Assembly: GCF_002443255.2 (NCBI RefSeq)
Contig: NW_019211455.1
Span: 8,217,959-8,281,958 of the forward strand
Reading direction: 5' to 3'
DNA from: Varroa destructor
Taxonomy: Eukaryota; Arthropoda; Arachnida; Mesostigmata; Varroidae
Length of the DNA: 64,000 nucleotides
Part shown: positions 34,960 through 48,660 of the stretch, one piece after another
Position numbering within the stretch: position 1 is the first letter of the stretch
How the letters are laid out: the number at the start of each line of letters is the position of its first letter
Made by a program: the position numbers and the translations under genes
The notes under the pieces: model-generated
The model's database searches: none
Told to the model about the DNA's origin: nothing
Seen by the model: only the letters and a program-made list of their open reading frames with translations

Positions 34960-35480
34960 TCAGTTTGAACGGTGATCTATTTAAGCGTACCCGAACAGAA
35001 AGCAAGAGAGGGAACGTGTGGAGTGGTCAGAACAATAATAATCATAATAGACACCGTAATAATAACCAAAGCGAATGATATTGCGATGATTGTTTCGTAT
35101 TTATGTCAATGTACAACAGAATCATGATATATGTCGACCTATATACGTCCATTCACCGAATTACAAAAGCCCCACTAGCATTACCCGCAGCGGCAGCTTC
35201 ATTTGTCAGAATGGAATGGCAGCCGATGTTCTGACAGCGAAAGAAAACCTTTCTTTGTCTTCTTGCCCAATAGCGACGGGCGATCGAGAAACGTCAACCA
35301 GAAACAGACATAGAGGAAAGCAAAAATTCAACAAGAGCTGTTTCGACGGTGGCGCAAAGTGGAGAAGGTAAGACCGCTATTGGGAAGAGGAAGGCGCACC
35401 GCGTGAGGTACGTCTGGGAGTGTTGTAGCACCAAACTTAGTGAAAACGTGGTGAAAGCCTTCAGGCCTCATGATATAAGT
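34960..35480 (+). other. Purine-rich island with a splice-donor-like site
   Basis: The plus strand becomes purine- and CpG-rich (GAACAGAAAGCAAGAGAGGG). An open frame of 93 codons (35,090-35,371) runs into GGAGAAG|GTAAGA at about 35,369, a good splice donor. This looks like a first or internal exon of a plus-strand transcript. No protein family is recognised and the coding status is uncertain. Confidence 0.3.
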
Positions 35481-38400
35481 GATAAATGGCTTATGTTTTG
35501 TAATATTTTTTCGAAGATATTTCTTTAAAAATTTACTCGATATACAATCGAGTTATTCGACACTTGTTAGATACTTTATTAGGTACGAGTGTGAAAGATG
35601 TCTGTGTCCTTGAAACACTAATAACAAATTAACACTAAGTTAAGTAATATTCCAAGTAAGTGTAAGTATTCCATCACGTAATTTAGTTTCTTCTACAACT
35701 TCCCGAATCATTAATCTGCGTAAACATGCAATGCAGTTCTAACTTCAAGATCACTAACTTCTAATGCGTACATGGTTGTCGTTTTGCAATGTGCTTGCCT
35801 GAGCATAAGCTTCCTAAACTACCAATCAATGGACTATATTCGCAATCTGTAACATAATAAACGAGAATCTTCTCGCCATAGATTAAAAAAAAAACAGCTA
35901 GACGCTACATAATACGATCTAAAATGCCCTTTATATTATCCTCTCCCTATACCACACTGAGCCATAGCATAAAGTATCAAACAGTTTTCTGGAAATATAT
36001 ATAGATCTAGAGAAGGGCAAATGGTGCAATGATCTTTAGATCATTGTCTGTTTAAAGATGGGTTTACACGAACTATTTAGCGATTGTCACTGCCATCCTA
36101 AGGCAGATCGAGGTAATGCACTTGCCTTTAGTCGAGTTGCGCCGTATCAGGTCAATGTGCCAACATGGGACGGTATATATCAGTTCTAGGACAAGCGGTG
36201 GGCCAAACGCTTCTGCCATTAACAATAATACAGGCTCATTGCCTAGAAAATACAGATGTTCTATAACTAATCAAACACATCACGATAACACCAAGAAGCC
36301 AGCGTGACCACACAGAGGATTAAGCATGAACTGTTAGCCTCTCCTTAACTTCTACTGACAAGATTATTTCTAATGTCCCATTCTTTATTTTAGCTTGCTA
36401 ATATGCACAACCATATAGAAAATCTCCCCTTCTCTTTGAAAGGTAAACACAAACACGTATTTGTTCAAACAAAAGAAAACAAAGTACATTCTTGTATTTT
36501 TTATAATGAAAATGTTTTTCTTTCGATTCAACAGAGCTGTTCGTCCTTGATGTGGTAAAAGAAACAAAAAGCAATCGCTACAAGTAATAGCAACGGCACT
36601 GATGTAATTGCACAACTTCCTCCGGAGGTATTTCGAAACAGCCTTCGTCGAACGGAGAGGAGGAATATCGCCTCCGTATTGGGGTTGCCTATTTGCCTTG
36701 CCTGGTCTCAAGGAAATTCCTCGAAAATTCCTCGTACATTTCTCGTAAGGCTGTACTCAACGTTTGACAATAAGTGAGTAAACCATTGTTACAAACTTGT
36801 AACGAAGTGACATTGATCAACTTGAGGAATGTAGTGGTGCTTACAAATAGATATTGTAGCTTAATGAATTAGCAGTTCCATGTCATACTGTATGCTTCTT
36901 TGATAAAAGAGATTATAGTAAATAAGTGTCTTTAAACGGAGCGGAAGCCAGAGGTAAATATACAGTAAAAGCTTGTATCGAAACATAATAACAATAGTAG
37001 TAATAATAATAATATCCCTAAGCCCGATAAGTTTAAAATATAATGAGATTCAAGCGCCCCACTCCGCATACGTAAGTTCGATCGCCTAGACAGCTAAGCA
37101 GTATGTCTGATATAGTAATTAACAGATTTACAGTAACTTCTAATCAAGTTAAAATGAATTAGGCCTTCCGACAACCAGTGTTGAGATACTTAGGTCTTAC
37201 CACTACTACTACTACTACTACTACTATACTAGGCAAAAACTTATTTTTCATAATTGTAGGGGACAAACCTTCATAATGAGCTGGCTTACGGCGTCACGAC
37301 GTTTGCAGCAATGAGCGGCAGCAGGCCGACGAGTTTGTCATTGGCAATAAGCAGTAAAATATAGTTATGTATTATAAGATTAGGGTGTTAGTATTTTCGA
37401 TGGTTCGTTTGTAAGGTCTTTTACGTTAAAGGGTAAGACTCGGCAATCGGTAACGATAATCTGCTCGTCAACTTAAGTTAGCACGGGTTCAGGTCAATTA
37501 CCTATTATTTTTTCATATCAACACTTGACAGACATGTCTCATTGGCCAGCGTAGTGTACAGTTGATGCTCATGTTTGTTGAGAATTTTTCCTTATGGCTA
37601 TAATCATCAATTGGTCCTACAATATTCGGTGTGCGACTCCAATTGAAAATTATTTAAAGCAAATTTATGTGAGAACTATTGATGTCTTTATTGAATCTTA
37701 TGCTATTTATCCCTAGACTAGGCCTTAAAGCGCGTTTAGTTCATAACTTCGCTCAACATTCAAATAGACCATAGAAAATAGTATTTCTCAGTACTCAATT
37801 TGAGCGCATAACTTATATGGTTCCGGCATTTTTCTAAACTAACTAGAGGGCTACGAGATTGAATTAATGGCATTTTTTACGGCTTTCGTTTTGGGCAGAT
37901 TTTCCAATGCGATTGCCTCTGAAAGCTCTTCAGTGTTTATGATTTGCTATTTTATGAGATCACATAACATCTTAATGTACACCTAATGAAGGCATCGCGT
38001 ATATTGAGCCTACACCGCATGGTTTTCAACCTACATATGATTTGTTAATTAAAAACGATTTAATCAGAGAGCTGACTGGATTGCCCAGCTAGTATCAGTG
38101 TAAAGAATGAGAATCGGTGAACAGTATAAAATAAGAACAAGCAAAACTTATAAAAACTAAAATATCGTTGCTTCGCCTTTGCATAATGCAAGCTTTTTGC
38201 TTTTAAAATATTCGCCACAGATTTAAAATGTTGTAATTCATTTCATAAGTAAAAACTTCACTTTTTTATTTACAAATTCAAAACTAAAAAAAATCTACTT
38301 CTACAGGTTGTTCCTTTTGCCTTGATCATTGTGTACATGTCAATCGTTCGCTTAAAATCACTAATGCATCGTATACTCCATCTATCGCTGTCCACCCGCT

Positions 38401-38550
38401 CAAAATGTCGCGGTAAACTGCGATGAGTTATATACCTATCGCTGAAAATCAGTTGCTCGAGCCGTTTAGGTAGTTGAGAAAAAGGTGTCATATACGTTTT
38501 GCTTATTACCTGCTTGCTTGTTATCGTTGTCATGACTGGCCGGTTTGACT
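35480..38550. other. AT-rich non-coding stretch
   Basis: No gene recognised. It contains an (ACT)8 repeat at 37,202 and short AATAAT runs. Frames are short and random-looking. Confidence 0.4.
37202..37226. repeat. (ACT)8 microsatellite
   Basis: Eight uninterrupted ACT units. Confidence 0.95.
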
Positions 38551-38559
38551 TTAACTCTC

Positions 38560-40200
38560 CCCTCACGCCTCGTCCCCTTATTTTTTCATCTTGCAAGGAA
38601 CGCACCCCTTCCTGACACCAGCTGATTACAAGCGGCAGCTTGACTATGTGACCGCTTTCTCCCCGTTAAAAATTACGATGTATTATGACCTACGTACGAG
38701 AGTTTGGTCGACCAGTTGCAGTTCGGGAAACTCAGCAACAACAGCAGGGTTGTAACATGCGGACAGAGCAACCGAGATGCGAACTCGAAGGTGGTCCTTT
38801 TTCACAGTTGTACGTCTTGTACGGGGAGAGGAAGAGGCAGAAATAAGATCGTCCTGCCGGCAGGCCGGAGCATGCAGTTCATATAGCATTTGGTAAAAGC
38901 AGCTTGTATTTGCTTAAGTACTGAACTAGTTGAGTAAACCAGAATTATTCACTAGGTTGAATCATAGGTCTTTTATATACCATATAGTTTTTTTTTTTAT
39001 AGAACGACACACGAAGACAGCGCAGTTAGATCTTCGATGTCATCACTTTCGCAATTTCGTGGGGTATGTCCCATCTTCGTAGTCCGGTGGCCATCTTATC
39101 CTCCTGGTGGCTGCCTACCTATTTTTTCCACTCAACCTCACTCAACCCCACTTAACCTTCCTTTTCCTTAAGTTTCCTTTTCAGGTCTACCTAGAAGCAC
39201 CTTGGCCTATGAGGACCATGCGCGGCTTTCATACGGAAAGCTTCTTTCTGCACAAACCTCTTCCTCCCCCTCTTATCACTCCCTTCGCTTTCACCCGCTC
39301 AAGTCCAGCCGTCAGTCCCGTTTCCGCCTGCTAGCTCTTGTCTGGCCTAGCGTCGAGGCCTGAACGCTAAGGGAGCTTTTAATGAACACCACCCTAAGGA
39401 ATGACTTACATCTCCACCTCCAGTCTCTCTCTTACCTGGCACTCTTTATAGGGCAGGACGCGAAACCCCTGCTGTTCTGTGCTTTTGCCCAGAACGCCGA
39501 CGCCAATAGTCAGCGCTTCGGGGTCTCAGTGCCGCTACTGTAGCTGCTACCTCGGCCGACCGCTGTCATACTTCCCTGTCGTTTGTTCTCCCACCTTCTG
39601 ACGCGAATGCTGCCCACTGTCGGACTCCTGAAGTCTCCTAAAGCTTTAAGCTGGACCGCTCCAACCAGCAGCTTTGCCGCCTTCCTCGTCGTCTTTCGCT
39701 TTATTATATTTACCGTTCACCATAAAAACAAACTCACTCGCGGACTATTGACCTGCCCGCCGCTTACGCCGTCAGCAGCTCTTGCAGCCCGCTCTCCTGT
39801 TTTGTCGTCTATTAAAGGCGGATATAGTAAATTTCTATTCGGAGGTGGCAGTAGAGGCTGTGGCGCCAGCAGTGGTGCCAAGACTTCGGTGGAACAACGC
39901 CACCCCCGCCGTTGAGTAGCTTGAAGGCAGGTAGTTTGGCAAAGCGAACGCAGGCATGGCAGGCGCTTATTGGAGCTAGACGAACTCCTGACAGGCCTGG
40001 TCCTTCTTAACTCCGCTTTTACTCACCCATTCACTCCTTTTCTTTGCTATTTTTTTCTTTCGAAATTACTGGGGATACTGGAATGCTTACCGCCCTTTCC
40101 CAAAGAGCATCTCTTCCCACAGAATAACGTATACCGGTTAAGTAATCATCTTGTCAACCGCTGGTAGGAAATGGTGAAAGCTTGCTTTAGCGAATAGCAG
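38560..40200. other. GC-richer islands, pyrimidine-rich on plus
   Basis: Two adjoining blocks (38,560-38,900 and 39,050-40,200) stand out from AT-rich flanks by higher GC and CpG. From 39,100 on the plus strand is C/T-rich. Open frames of 60-110 codons occur, but none has a recognisable domain. Candidate promoter or untranslated exon for a minus-strand transcript. Confidence 0.3.
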
Positions 40201-40930
40201 CGCAAGAAGAAGATACAATTGAAAGGGACATTAGGAAAATGCGGTAACCAGGTTGAACTAGTTGATATTAAAGCTATCACTAATAATGGATATTACCGTT
40301 TAGTCGCTATGACGAGCTGCCCTTTATCTACACGAGTGCTCTGATTAACAAGCAATATAAAGGGATACAGATTAAATGTCTCGTTATTATATAATTCAAG
40401 GCCAGATTTTTTCACTATGGAACCCAGCTAGCTTATGAAACTGACTCGTGATTTGCTCTACAGAACAAAGTACATTTTCGATATATAAAGCGAACATTAT
40501 GGATTACTTTATTCTTAAACACACATAATTATATAGAGACAGTTGTAAATTTATTCAGGTATCATCTCGACGTAGCTGTTAACATTGGAAAGTGTATCAG
40601 TGAACTTGAAAACGAGCCATTGCTATTATTTAGAAAAGACTGAATTACAATTGCAGTTCATCTACAGATCTAATATAATATTTTAAGTTTGATTTTCATG
40701 CTGCACCGAGCTAGGCATTACCTTTAAGAAACCCCATCGAGTATGCAATCTACTTCGGGTCTTCACGCTGGCCTTATATCTTTCATACTAAGCAGCACAC
40801 CGGTCCTCCGCAGTGTGTATACTCAGGGTAAAGATAATTTGATTTGGTTCATTAGTTGATTAGCGTGCTCAATGGTTCTAAATACACTTCTATTCGTCAA
40901 TTACGAACTTTTCTCGAAAATAATTTTTAG
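40200..40930. other. AT-rich spacer
   Basis: Nothing recognised between two GC-richer islands. Confidence 0.4.
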
Positions 40931-40993
40931 CAGTTCACAGACTTGCACTTTATACTCTTCCAACCTCTCAATATGTATCCTTCATTCGAGAGC

Positions 40994-41014
40994 CTGCCCT
41001 GCCCTGCCCTGCCC
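40994..41014. repeat. (TGCCC)4 pentanucleotide repeat
   Basis: Four near-perfect TGCCC units inside a pyrimidine-rich block. Confidence 0.8.
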
Positions 41015-41329
41015 AACATTTATTCCATTTGCTACTTCATTACTTTTCCCGGCAAAATCCGGGCTGATACTTCCAATCGCCAGCTGCGGTTCCTGCTGGC
41101 TACGACCATCGACATAACCCCATAAAAGAGTCGCCCAATTCTCTCTGTTACCCTCTGGCTTTTCCATGCAATCACAGTTTTTTATCGTCGTTGTCCCTCG
41201 TGGACGTCGTTCTATCGTATTCCCTTTAGATGTGTCAAGTCGCAGGAGAAACTGACGCCTTTCCTTTTTCTTTGTCCTCTTGTATATATATCCTCATGTA
41301 TAAGCATGTTTCTTTCTCAAGAGCGCTAG

Positions 41330-42300
41330 ACCCAGCCTGAAGTTGTAAGTAAGGAAAGCTGCATTCAAAAACCCAAAAGCTTCAGCATGCCTGTCATCTG
41401 TATTTTGGCCTATTTGATCTTTCTTTTTAAGAAATAGCGGAAAACCTTGCAAAGCAGCGTTGACTCGTGTCAGCGTTGGTGATGACCGTCTAGTACTCTT
41501 TGATCTTTCGAGTCATTGTCGCCCTTTTTACGATTGTGAATTAGGAAGCAGGATGGACATTAAGGCGGTCAAATAGAAAAGGAGGATGTAGTGACCGCTT
41601 GTAGCGCGCTTCAGTCACAAGGGAGTTCAGGAACCTAGAAACAGTAGAGGCCAAAGTACGAGACCCTGACTGACCTGTAGGCCACTTTTGCCTAGACTTT
41701 TTAGTTTATAAGGAGAAAGCAGTTAAAACTATCGTTGAGCTAGTAGTACATAGGATAGGAACTCAAGCCATGCCTGTAGATTATAGTTACCTCTTTTATT
41801 TCGTGAATAATAGTGCACTACGGGTTTGAATTTGAACAGACGCGTGTTGAACATTAAAATTGTTAGGCGGACAACCGTGCACAGTTTTTTTTTACTGTTT
41901 CATGATTCCACCCACCGTTCTTGAGCTGTTTCTAAAACATCACCTTTGACGTAGAGCTTTAGTAGGCCTAAGTGTAAACTATAGTAACATTCGAAATCTA
42001 CACCCACAAAATTGCACGCACAGACAATGATTACTTAATGGAGCATATTGAACTTTATAATTAGACTCATGATTGAAGAAGGCCTAGGTGCCACCTATTT
42101 AAACTAATACTCAACTAAAAGTTCAATCAAAAAATAAGGCTTCATTATGTTAGTTACTCTAAATTGTTTAGAGGCCTGTTAAAAATTAACGCAAAGGGCT
42201 ACGTAGTCCGTGCCTTCGTCCACCGACTATATAGCCCCACAAACGTAGGTGATATCCGTTAGACCTTAACGAAAGCTTACAAATGATCAAACTACCGTCT
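41330..42300. other. Mixed AT-rich spacer
   Basis: No gene, RNA or repeat recognised here. Confidence 0.4.
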
Positions 42301-45300
42301 CTCCTTCTTTTTTTTTTTATTTTAGTATAACCATATTGTATATGCTGGTCCTTCTCTTAGCCCTTACATCGTTTATCCTAGTATCAAATAATCATCCTAC
42401 TTGCCATTCCACCCCTTGTAACTTCGTCAATAGTGCAGCGTCTGACAAGCCCTACCGTTTTCTTTAAATACGTTTTCTCTCGGCGTGTGTATTGCTTGTA
42501 TTCTCACAAACGTTTGCATCACATAAGTAACGCTACGATTTTATTGTGCTTTTTTTTTTTACCTATCTCTCGTCAGTCTTTCTTCGTTTACTCAATGAAT
42601 AAGCGTGGTAGGGTTTGCGCACTCCTTCTCGAACTCCATCTTCCTTCCAGGCTTAGTTGTCGCGTACTCTACGCGCATGTATATGCTGCTTATACACAGA
42701 AGCAAAAGATACGCAGACACCTCAGGGGAGTAGATCGTTCTCACAATGGATTTTCTCCTTTCAGCCTTTGCTCTGGTATTTCCTCAGCTCTACATCGCTT
42801 TGCTTGGTCGAAGCCATATTTTTTCCTATCCTAGCCTTTACCGCCTCCCTAGTCCTTACTCCTTTTCCTACTGATGCGCGATTCGTTGTCTTCACTGATA
42901 GACAGTGAACAAAAGCAGCTTTTTTCACATCCCTGTTTCTACCTACTGGGGTCAATGGAAGCCCCTAGCCCTTCAGCAAAACGTAGCTTCAGCCGGGGTC
43001 GTGCCGACGACGTTGCTCCTCGACTACTTTTTATTTACCTTCCCTCTGAAAATTGTAGTCATTTCTAACGCCTACGCTGCCGTCGATGATTCGAATGATT
43101 CACACACTTTTTTCGGTTTTCCTTTCTCGCTCTATTCGCGTCAGAAAACCTCGTTCAAAGTTCGCCATTTTCATTTCTCTTATTTACCCCAGTTTCTACT
43201 CCGTGTTTTTTTTCTTCAAAGCTTTCCTTCTTTTCTTCTGTATTAAAGCAGTCTCTATTTTCGCGTTTGTGCTGCAGCAGTATAGCTAAGCTGTCAGGTT
43301 TGTGCTACAGCTGCTGCTGCTGGTGCTACTACTCCGGCTTTTTTCACAAGAACAATTTTTCTCTATTGTGTTCTTGTCGCATCTTTTAACTCCCGTTTTC
43401 GACCACCATCACCACACCGGTACCGTTGCGGCTACTGTTATCACTTCTAAGTGTGTCACCTTCGCTGCAAGTGGCCCACGCATCCAAGGGGGCCAACGAA
43501 GGTGAAGTTGGACGAGCCTACTTAAAGCCCCCGCGTTCGTCTCCTGGTTAGTCCTGTTCTTAGCACACAGGGATTTTCGGGACGCTGGCCGCGTTTTAAT
43601 CCTCAAACAGGAAAGAGCTGTGCCTGCCACCAAATTCGTCACCTAAGACTTCCGCACGTAATCCCAAACGCTTCTCGTCTTTCTGTTTTTGTCCTATTTG
43701 TTTTCTATTTTTCTATTTTGTTTATGAGTTACTTAGATGCTTCTCATATCCTTTATAAATTACATCTTCCTAGTATTGCAACTAAGCTTGAGCTGCAGAA
43801 CAACTGTTCCAGGATACAGTCACCAACCGGCCTGTGATGTAGCTAGTCATTTAAACAGATAACCAACATCCTCTGACAGAAAAATCTGCTAATATTACAT
43901 TGAGGGTTGACCTGCTATCCTTAAAAGAAACTGGTCCACTCGTCTGTTCATGTTGTCGTCATTGGCCTTTCGAGCTCGACCGAAAAATACTCGAGGTCCA
44001 GTGTAGCAGCTCGAAGACGTAGTGACTGATGAAAGAAACCCACTGGCTGGGAAGCGGAGGTGCTGAAAAAACCGGAGAGAGAGAGACAGCGCAAGTGTGC
44101 CTGCGGACAAAAAAGGCAGCAAAAAAAACCAGAGGAATGAAAAAGATACGGAAAGACAGCGTCGACCAAAGAATGCGAGTTAGATTGAAGAGATATACTT
44201 CGAATGATAGAAAACATCTCCTGTAGCACCGGCGACGGGAACGCCGGTTACTTCGTTGATAGTTTCGTCGTAGGATGTTCCTTTTTCCTTGGGTGGCTTC
44301 TCTTAGCCGGTCTCTATGTTTCCCGCCCACCATTGGCAAGCTGTTCAACCACTGCTGCCAGCTTCTGTAGTCAATTTCAATAGGTTGACAACAAGGAAAA
44401 CCGTCCATTGCGCAGCCTGCCGCCAGCTTGCGCTATCTTTTCAATTAAATTTATCTGTATCGTGCGTCCTTCTAAGCCGTCTCCCTTCTCCAGCGTCCTC
44501 GAAATGCCGCCCCCTATTTTCACCTTGTTGATGCCGCCCCTTGCGTAGTCTGTACTGATCCGTCATACTGGCTTTCTAATCGTTATTGTCTCAATCGTTG
44601 TTTTAGGAGAGATTCTCGACAGTCACTGAATAGGTTTGACTCATCCCTCCGCCATAAGGCTACTGTAAGGCCTGCGTCGACAGACTGTTCAAGCTATCGA
44701 CGGAATTACGAGCCTTATTACCTGCTTGGCCATCTCTGGTTCCCTTGAGGAAGAGCCCAGTGGCATTTCGAACTGAATTCGGACAGAAAGAACGTCTCGG
44801 CACACAAGTCGCTATTCTGACTCCGTAAAATTAGTCATGCATTGGACACCATCTAAAGGCAAGCATGTCCTGAGGCATTGGCCTTTGTGCTGCCATGCTG
44901 TGCGCGCTCTACTGTTGTTATTATATTATTGCTAAACTAATACATTATATTTCTCTAACTCTATAGAATAGCAATTGCCTATTGTGGGCATTGTCATCAA
45001 AAGTTCTTCGGGACATGGAGGCTGGTAGATATGTGCAAGACATCTTTTAATTTCATGTCTCTTTCAAGTGTGTAATATGTTGAAGTGTTCTCGACTCACT
45101 TCATTTAAAATTGCGTTTGAAACTATGCGCTACCTATGGCATGCATCGCAAGTCGCACAGCAACTCGACGGGTATGTGGGGGGGGGGGGGGTCATTGAAT
45201 TTTCCAACTATTTTAACTGAATAGTGTCGGCCGCTTGATTGGTTGGTTGATCCCTTCGATTAATGTTGGCTCAACGCGCAACGGTGTTTTCCATTGGCAG

Positions 45301-46100
45301 TCCCTGTCCGGCTTCACAGTTATTGATAAATATATCTCCATATCGAGAGCGAGTCTATGAGCGAACAATATCCGGTATGTGTGCGTATCTGTTTGAGTTA
45401 ATCCATGCCATTCGTTTCATGTTGTCTGATCCGAATACAATGGGCTCTAGTCGTGTGTCTGATTGTCTCGTTGTCGCCTCAGCGCTTTTGTATTCAATCC
45501 GATTCGAAAACTGATTTTAGTCGTCCACCGCTAACGACAATCTTAGATTCATTCGGTGTTCTCAATGTGGGTGCGCACAGTGAAGAATACCTTCCCGCAT
45601 CCTTAGCGTTTTCGTGCACCTTCTCGGTTCCTACTTAGATCCGACACCTTTACCTTTTTCCTTCTTGCGCCTGTTCGTGCTGCCGATTTTCCTTCCGACT
45701 GTCTCCGATTGTGGATTACTCAATGTAATCCCACTGGGAATTCCGCAAATACAACGGGCGAGTTGGCGTCGGACCAAAGCAACTGATAGCTAGGTAAAAC
45801 GCTGGAAACTTCACGCGTCCTTGCACCTAACGTCTGTAGCAGTGGTGGTTGTGACGACGGCAGCTCGAATAGCTGCTGCAGTCGTGGCGATTGAAGATCT
45901 TCGTAGAACCTAACCGAGCGGACCTGCTGGGACTCCGCGTTGCAGAGTCTTGAACAGCAACGGAATTCAACGGATGTGCTAATGGCTTCGACACCTATCA
46001 GAAAATGGCAATACAAAGAACGGCGCCGATCGAGAAGAAAGACAGCCGGTAGAAAATACCATGCGACTCCTTTCGCAGCTAACACTGATTGAGATTTTGG
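42300..46100. other. GC-richer domain with alternating strand asymmetry
   Basis: Blocks alternate: pyrimidine-rich on plus at about 42,400-43,900, purine-rich at 43,950-44,230, pyrimidine-rich at 44,280-45,700, purine-rich at 45,720-46,090. Many overlapping frames of 60-150 codons lie on the pyrimidine-rich strands, where stop codons are rare. None contains a domain I know. A 7-bp perfect GC-rich hairpin (ACCGGCG/CGCCGGT) sits at 44,228-44,248. Confidence 0.35.
45178..45191. repeat. Poly-G run of 14
   Basis: Fourteen consecutive G, uncommon in this AT-rich sequence. It is a possible assembly-sensitive or G-quadruplex-like site. Confidence 0.9.
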
Positions 46101-47300
46101 CTTAGATTAAAGCTGATGAGATAGGCGAAAAAGTTCCCCATAGGTAAGAAAAGGTGAGAGGATATTACGGACGTGTATTATTTTGCGCAGCTGAGAGGTA
46201 TAATTGTATAATAAATATTATAGTTTAAATAATTTCTTTCTGAATGTTTATAATAGAACATAATTGACGAAATTTCACACCTGTTTGTGAACAGCATTAG
46301 ATTCGGGGCTAAATGGATGCTTTTTTTGCCTAATCGCCCTGGGCATCGTTTTGTTACTCCGTCCATTTGGTCGTTTACGTTAGAAATAAACATTAGTGTT
46401 GTACTATTTAAGGTCTATTAAGGACAAATTTTTACTGGTTATCGGCCTATTTAGTTTTGCAAAGCAATAAAACGGCTTTTAGAATTACCATATGTAGCTA
46501 TAGCCGCTAATTGACATTTCTCAGTTTCTGCCGCTTATATAATGTAACGTGATCATGGACGCTGCTATTACCCCAAGTGATTTGAGAAATCGAGGGAATT
46601 TTTTACACAAAAAAATCATTCTGGCGCCCAACGTGACTTAGAATTAGGCTGATGCAGCGTCAGGAGTGCGCTGGTAACTCGGCCAGATTCCGCCTAGATA
46701 AAATGGACACCTATCAACGTATACGATATTCTGGGAACTAGTATTTTAGCTAAAATTATCAATTGGTCCGGTTATTTTTTTTCAGTGTTCTGGTTAACTC
46801 ATTATAGTTTCGAATGGCACATGTTGATTATATATAATTTATAATAATTACCTCATCTGTGATCTACTATAGGAATTAAACGACAAAAGCGATACAGCCA
46901 GTATTTTGTAATGTGCCTTAAAAATTTCAAAAACAAAAAATGAATTAAGCTGAGATTTCTATTGGAAGAGCACATGGACGCCTTCGCGATTCATCGTGCT
47001 TTCGATACATCATTGACATGCAGGAATAGCATTTATTTCATCAGTCTGTAGTTTCCATCATGTCATCACAGACAGACACATAAACATCTATGCTGCTTTT
47101 CTGTTTTACTCTTCGGACTTCACCTACGCACTTGTGCATTTATACAGCCAAAGGTGTCTACGATGTGCAAATGTTTTGGCTATCATGACAGCTTATATGG
47201 AGGAATAGTGCAAATTTAGCGATGAGCAGGAAGCTGCCCTTTTGGCTTACCTTTTATTAAGCGTGCAGTGTACAGTGTCTTCAAAGGCAGTTGTATCTTC
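46100..47300. other. AT-rich spacer
   Basis: No gene recognised between two GC-richer islands. Confidence 0.4.
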
Positions 47301-47579
47301 ACACAGACCCGCACGGTTTCACTAGGCTAGACACGCAGAGATTCGGGCACACACTGCATGCAAGTCCTAGTTGACAAACATACAGCTGCCGGAAAAATGC
47401 ATAAACAACGACACAGGCCACGAAGCAAGCCACCGTCCGGCCCTGCTGTGTCTCTCTACATTCTTCAATATCGGCTGTGCAAGTACAGTCTTCTCGACGA
47501 ACGAGCCCGTCTGGGGGTTATTGTAGGAAAAACAGTCCAAGCTGATCGCGGGTGAACAGGGTAACACGAGCTTGGAAAA

Positions 47580-48660
47580 AGCTAGGGCCTGCTAGACTGG
47601 ATGACGAGCACAGAGCGACGAGAAAGGACGCAAAAGGAAGCAGTTGTTTTCAATGCGGTGGGCGTGTGGCATAAATGCAAATACCAACGACGAAAACGAC
47701 TGCGGGATGACGGTTTCAGAGGACGACAGTGCAACGGGTATTGCGTCGTCGGGAGATCTAGGGGTAATCTGGGACGAGAGGAGAGCTGGCAAAGGGTAGA
47801 GGGGAAACGAGAGGAGTACCATTTGGAGACACGATGGCCGGTTTTGGTCGGCAAGCAGAACTGACATTACAGGCCATGTGGCGTCTGATCGAGGTTGTGG
47901 GAGAGACTAGTGGTAGTATTGGTCAGGCACTAGTCGAGATTGCGGTAGACGAAGGCGAGAGGATCGCGCGGTAAAGGGGCTCGTGACGGCCTGAGTTTGG
48001 CCCGTTCACAAAGGATAAGGGGTAGCAAGAGTACCGGAGCTCCCCAAAGGCGTTTAGTGGTCGGGTGCGGTAAAACGACGGAACTCGACAAGCGAGTTCT
48101 TCCTGTTGTGAGCACCCGCAACGGCCGTAACAAAGACGGCGATGGTGGCGGCAGCGGTAGTAGGGACGGAAAGCAAGCGCTGAAGAACGTTCTCCACGCA
48201 GTGGGCGTTTGAGGAAAACCTTCGAATATGGAAATGAATCTAGAAGCGGTCGCAGAACCGCGGCTGCGGTGAGCGACGAGACGAAACACAGAGTAAGGAA
48301 TAAATTTATTCGTCTGCCGTACGACAGCAGAAGCAAGCTTACCAACGACAACAACGGCGAAAACAAAAACGACAGCCCCGGCGATATAGCAGCCTTCATT
48401 GAAGGACTTAGCAGGCAGCGACAGGCAGCTACCTACACGCAACTCTCCTACATGTTCGACTTGGACCAGCCGTGCAAGCGGACGCGAGACGTGGAAGGGA
48501 AAAGCGCACCAGAACCCCTTCTTTTTCACCCTATCCTCGCTTTTAGACAAAAGGCGAACGTATACCTGCGATGCCCCTGGATAAACGAGGATCTTTAGGC
48601 CAACGCTCACCGAAATCATAGGTGGTGTCTCCAATTTAACTTCCATTTCCAGCTCCGGCC
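47580..48660 (+). other. Exon-like, purine-rich island with overlapping ORFs
   Basis: The plus strand is purine- and CpG-rich. An ATG frame of 87 codons (47,601-47,864) is followed by an open, hydrophilic frame from 48,164 to 48,598 (about 144 codons, no upstream ATG). The latter has moderately GC-rich third positions and a plausible disordered-protein composition (for example DNNGENKNDSPGD and LSRQRQAATYTQLSYMFDLD). The minus strand holds an ATG-initiated 238-codon frame (47,930-48,646), but that strand is pyrimidine-rich and stop-poor. No family is recognised on either strand. It may be coding exons, a UTR or lncRNA. Confidence 0.3.

Noticed and set aside
37060..37110. Possible tRNA-like B box (AAGTTCGATCGCC)
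   Set aside because: It mismatches the consensus at key positions, and no A box or stem is found upstream.
47930..48646. 238-codon ATG frame on minus
   Set aside because: It is on the pyrimidine-rich strand, with low-complexity Ser/Pro/Leu stretches and no recognisable domain. The opposite strand looks more coding-like, so the frame is kept only as part of the island description.
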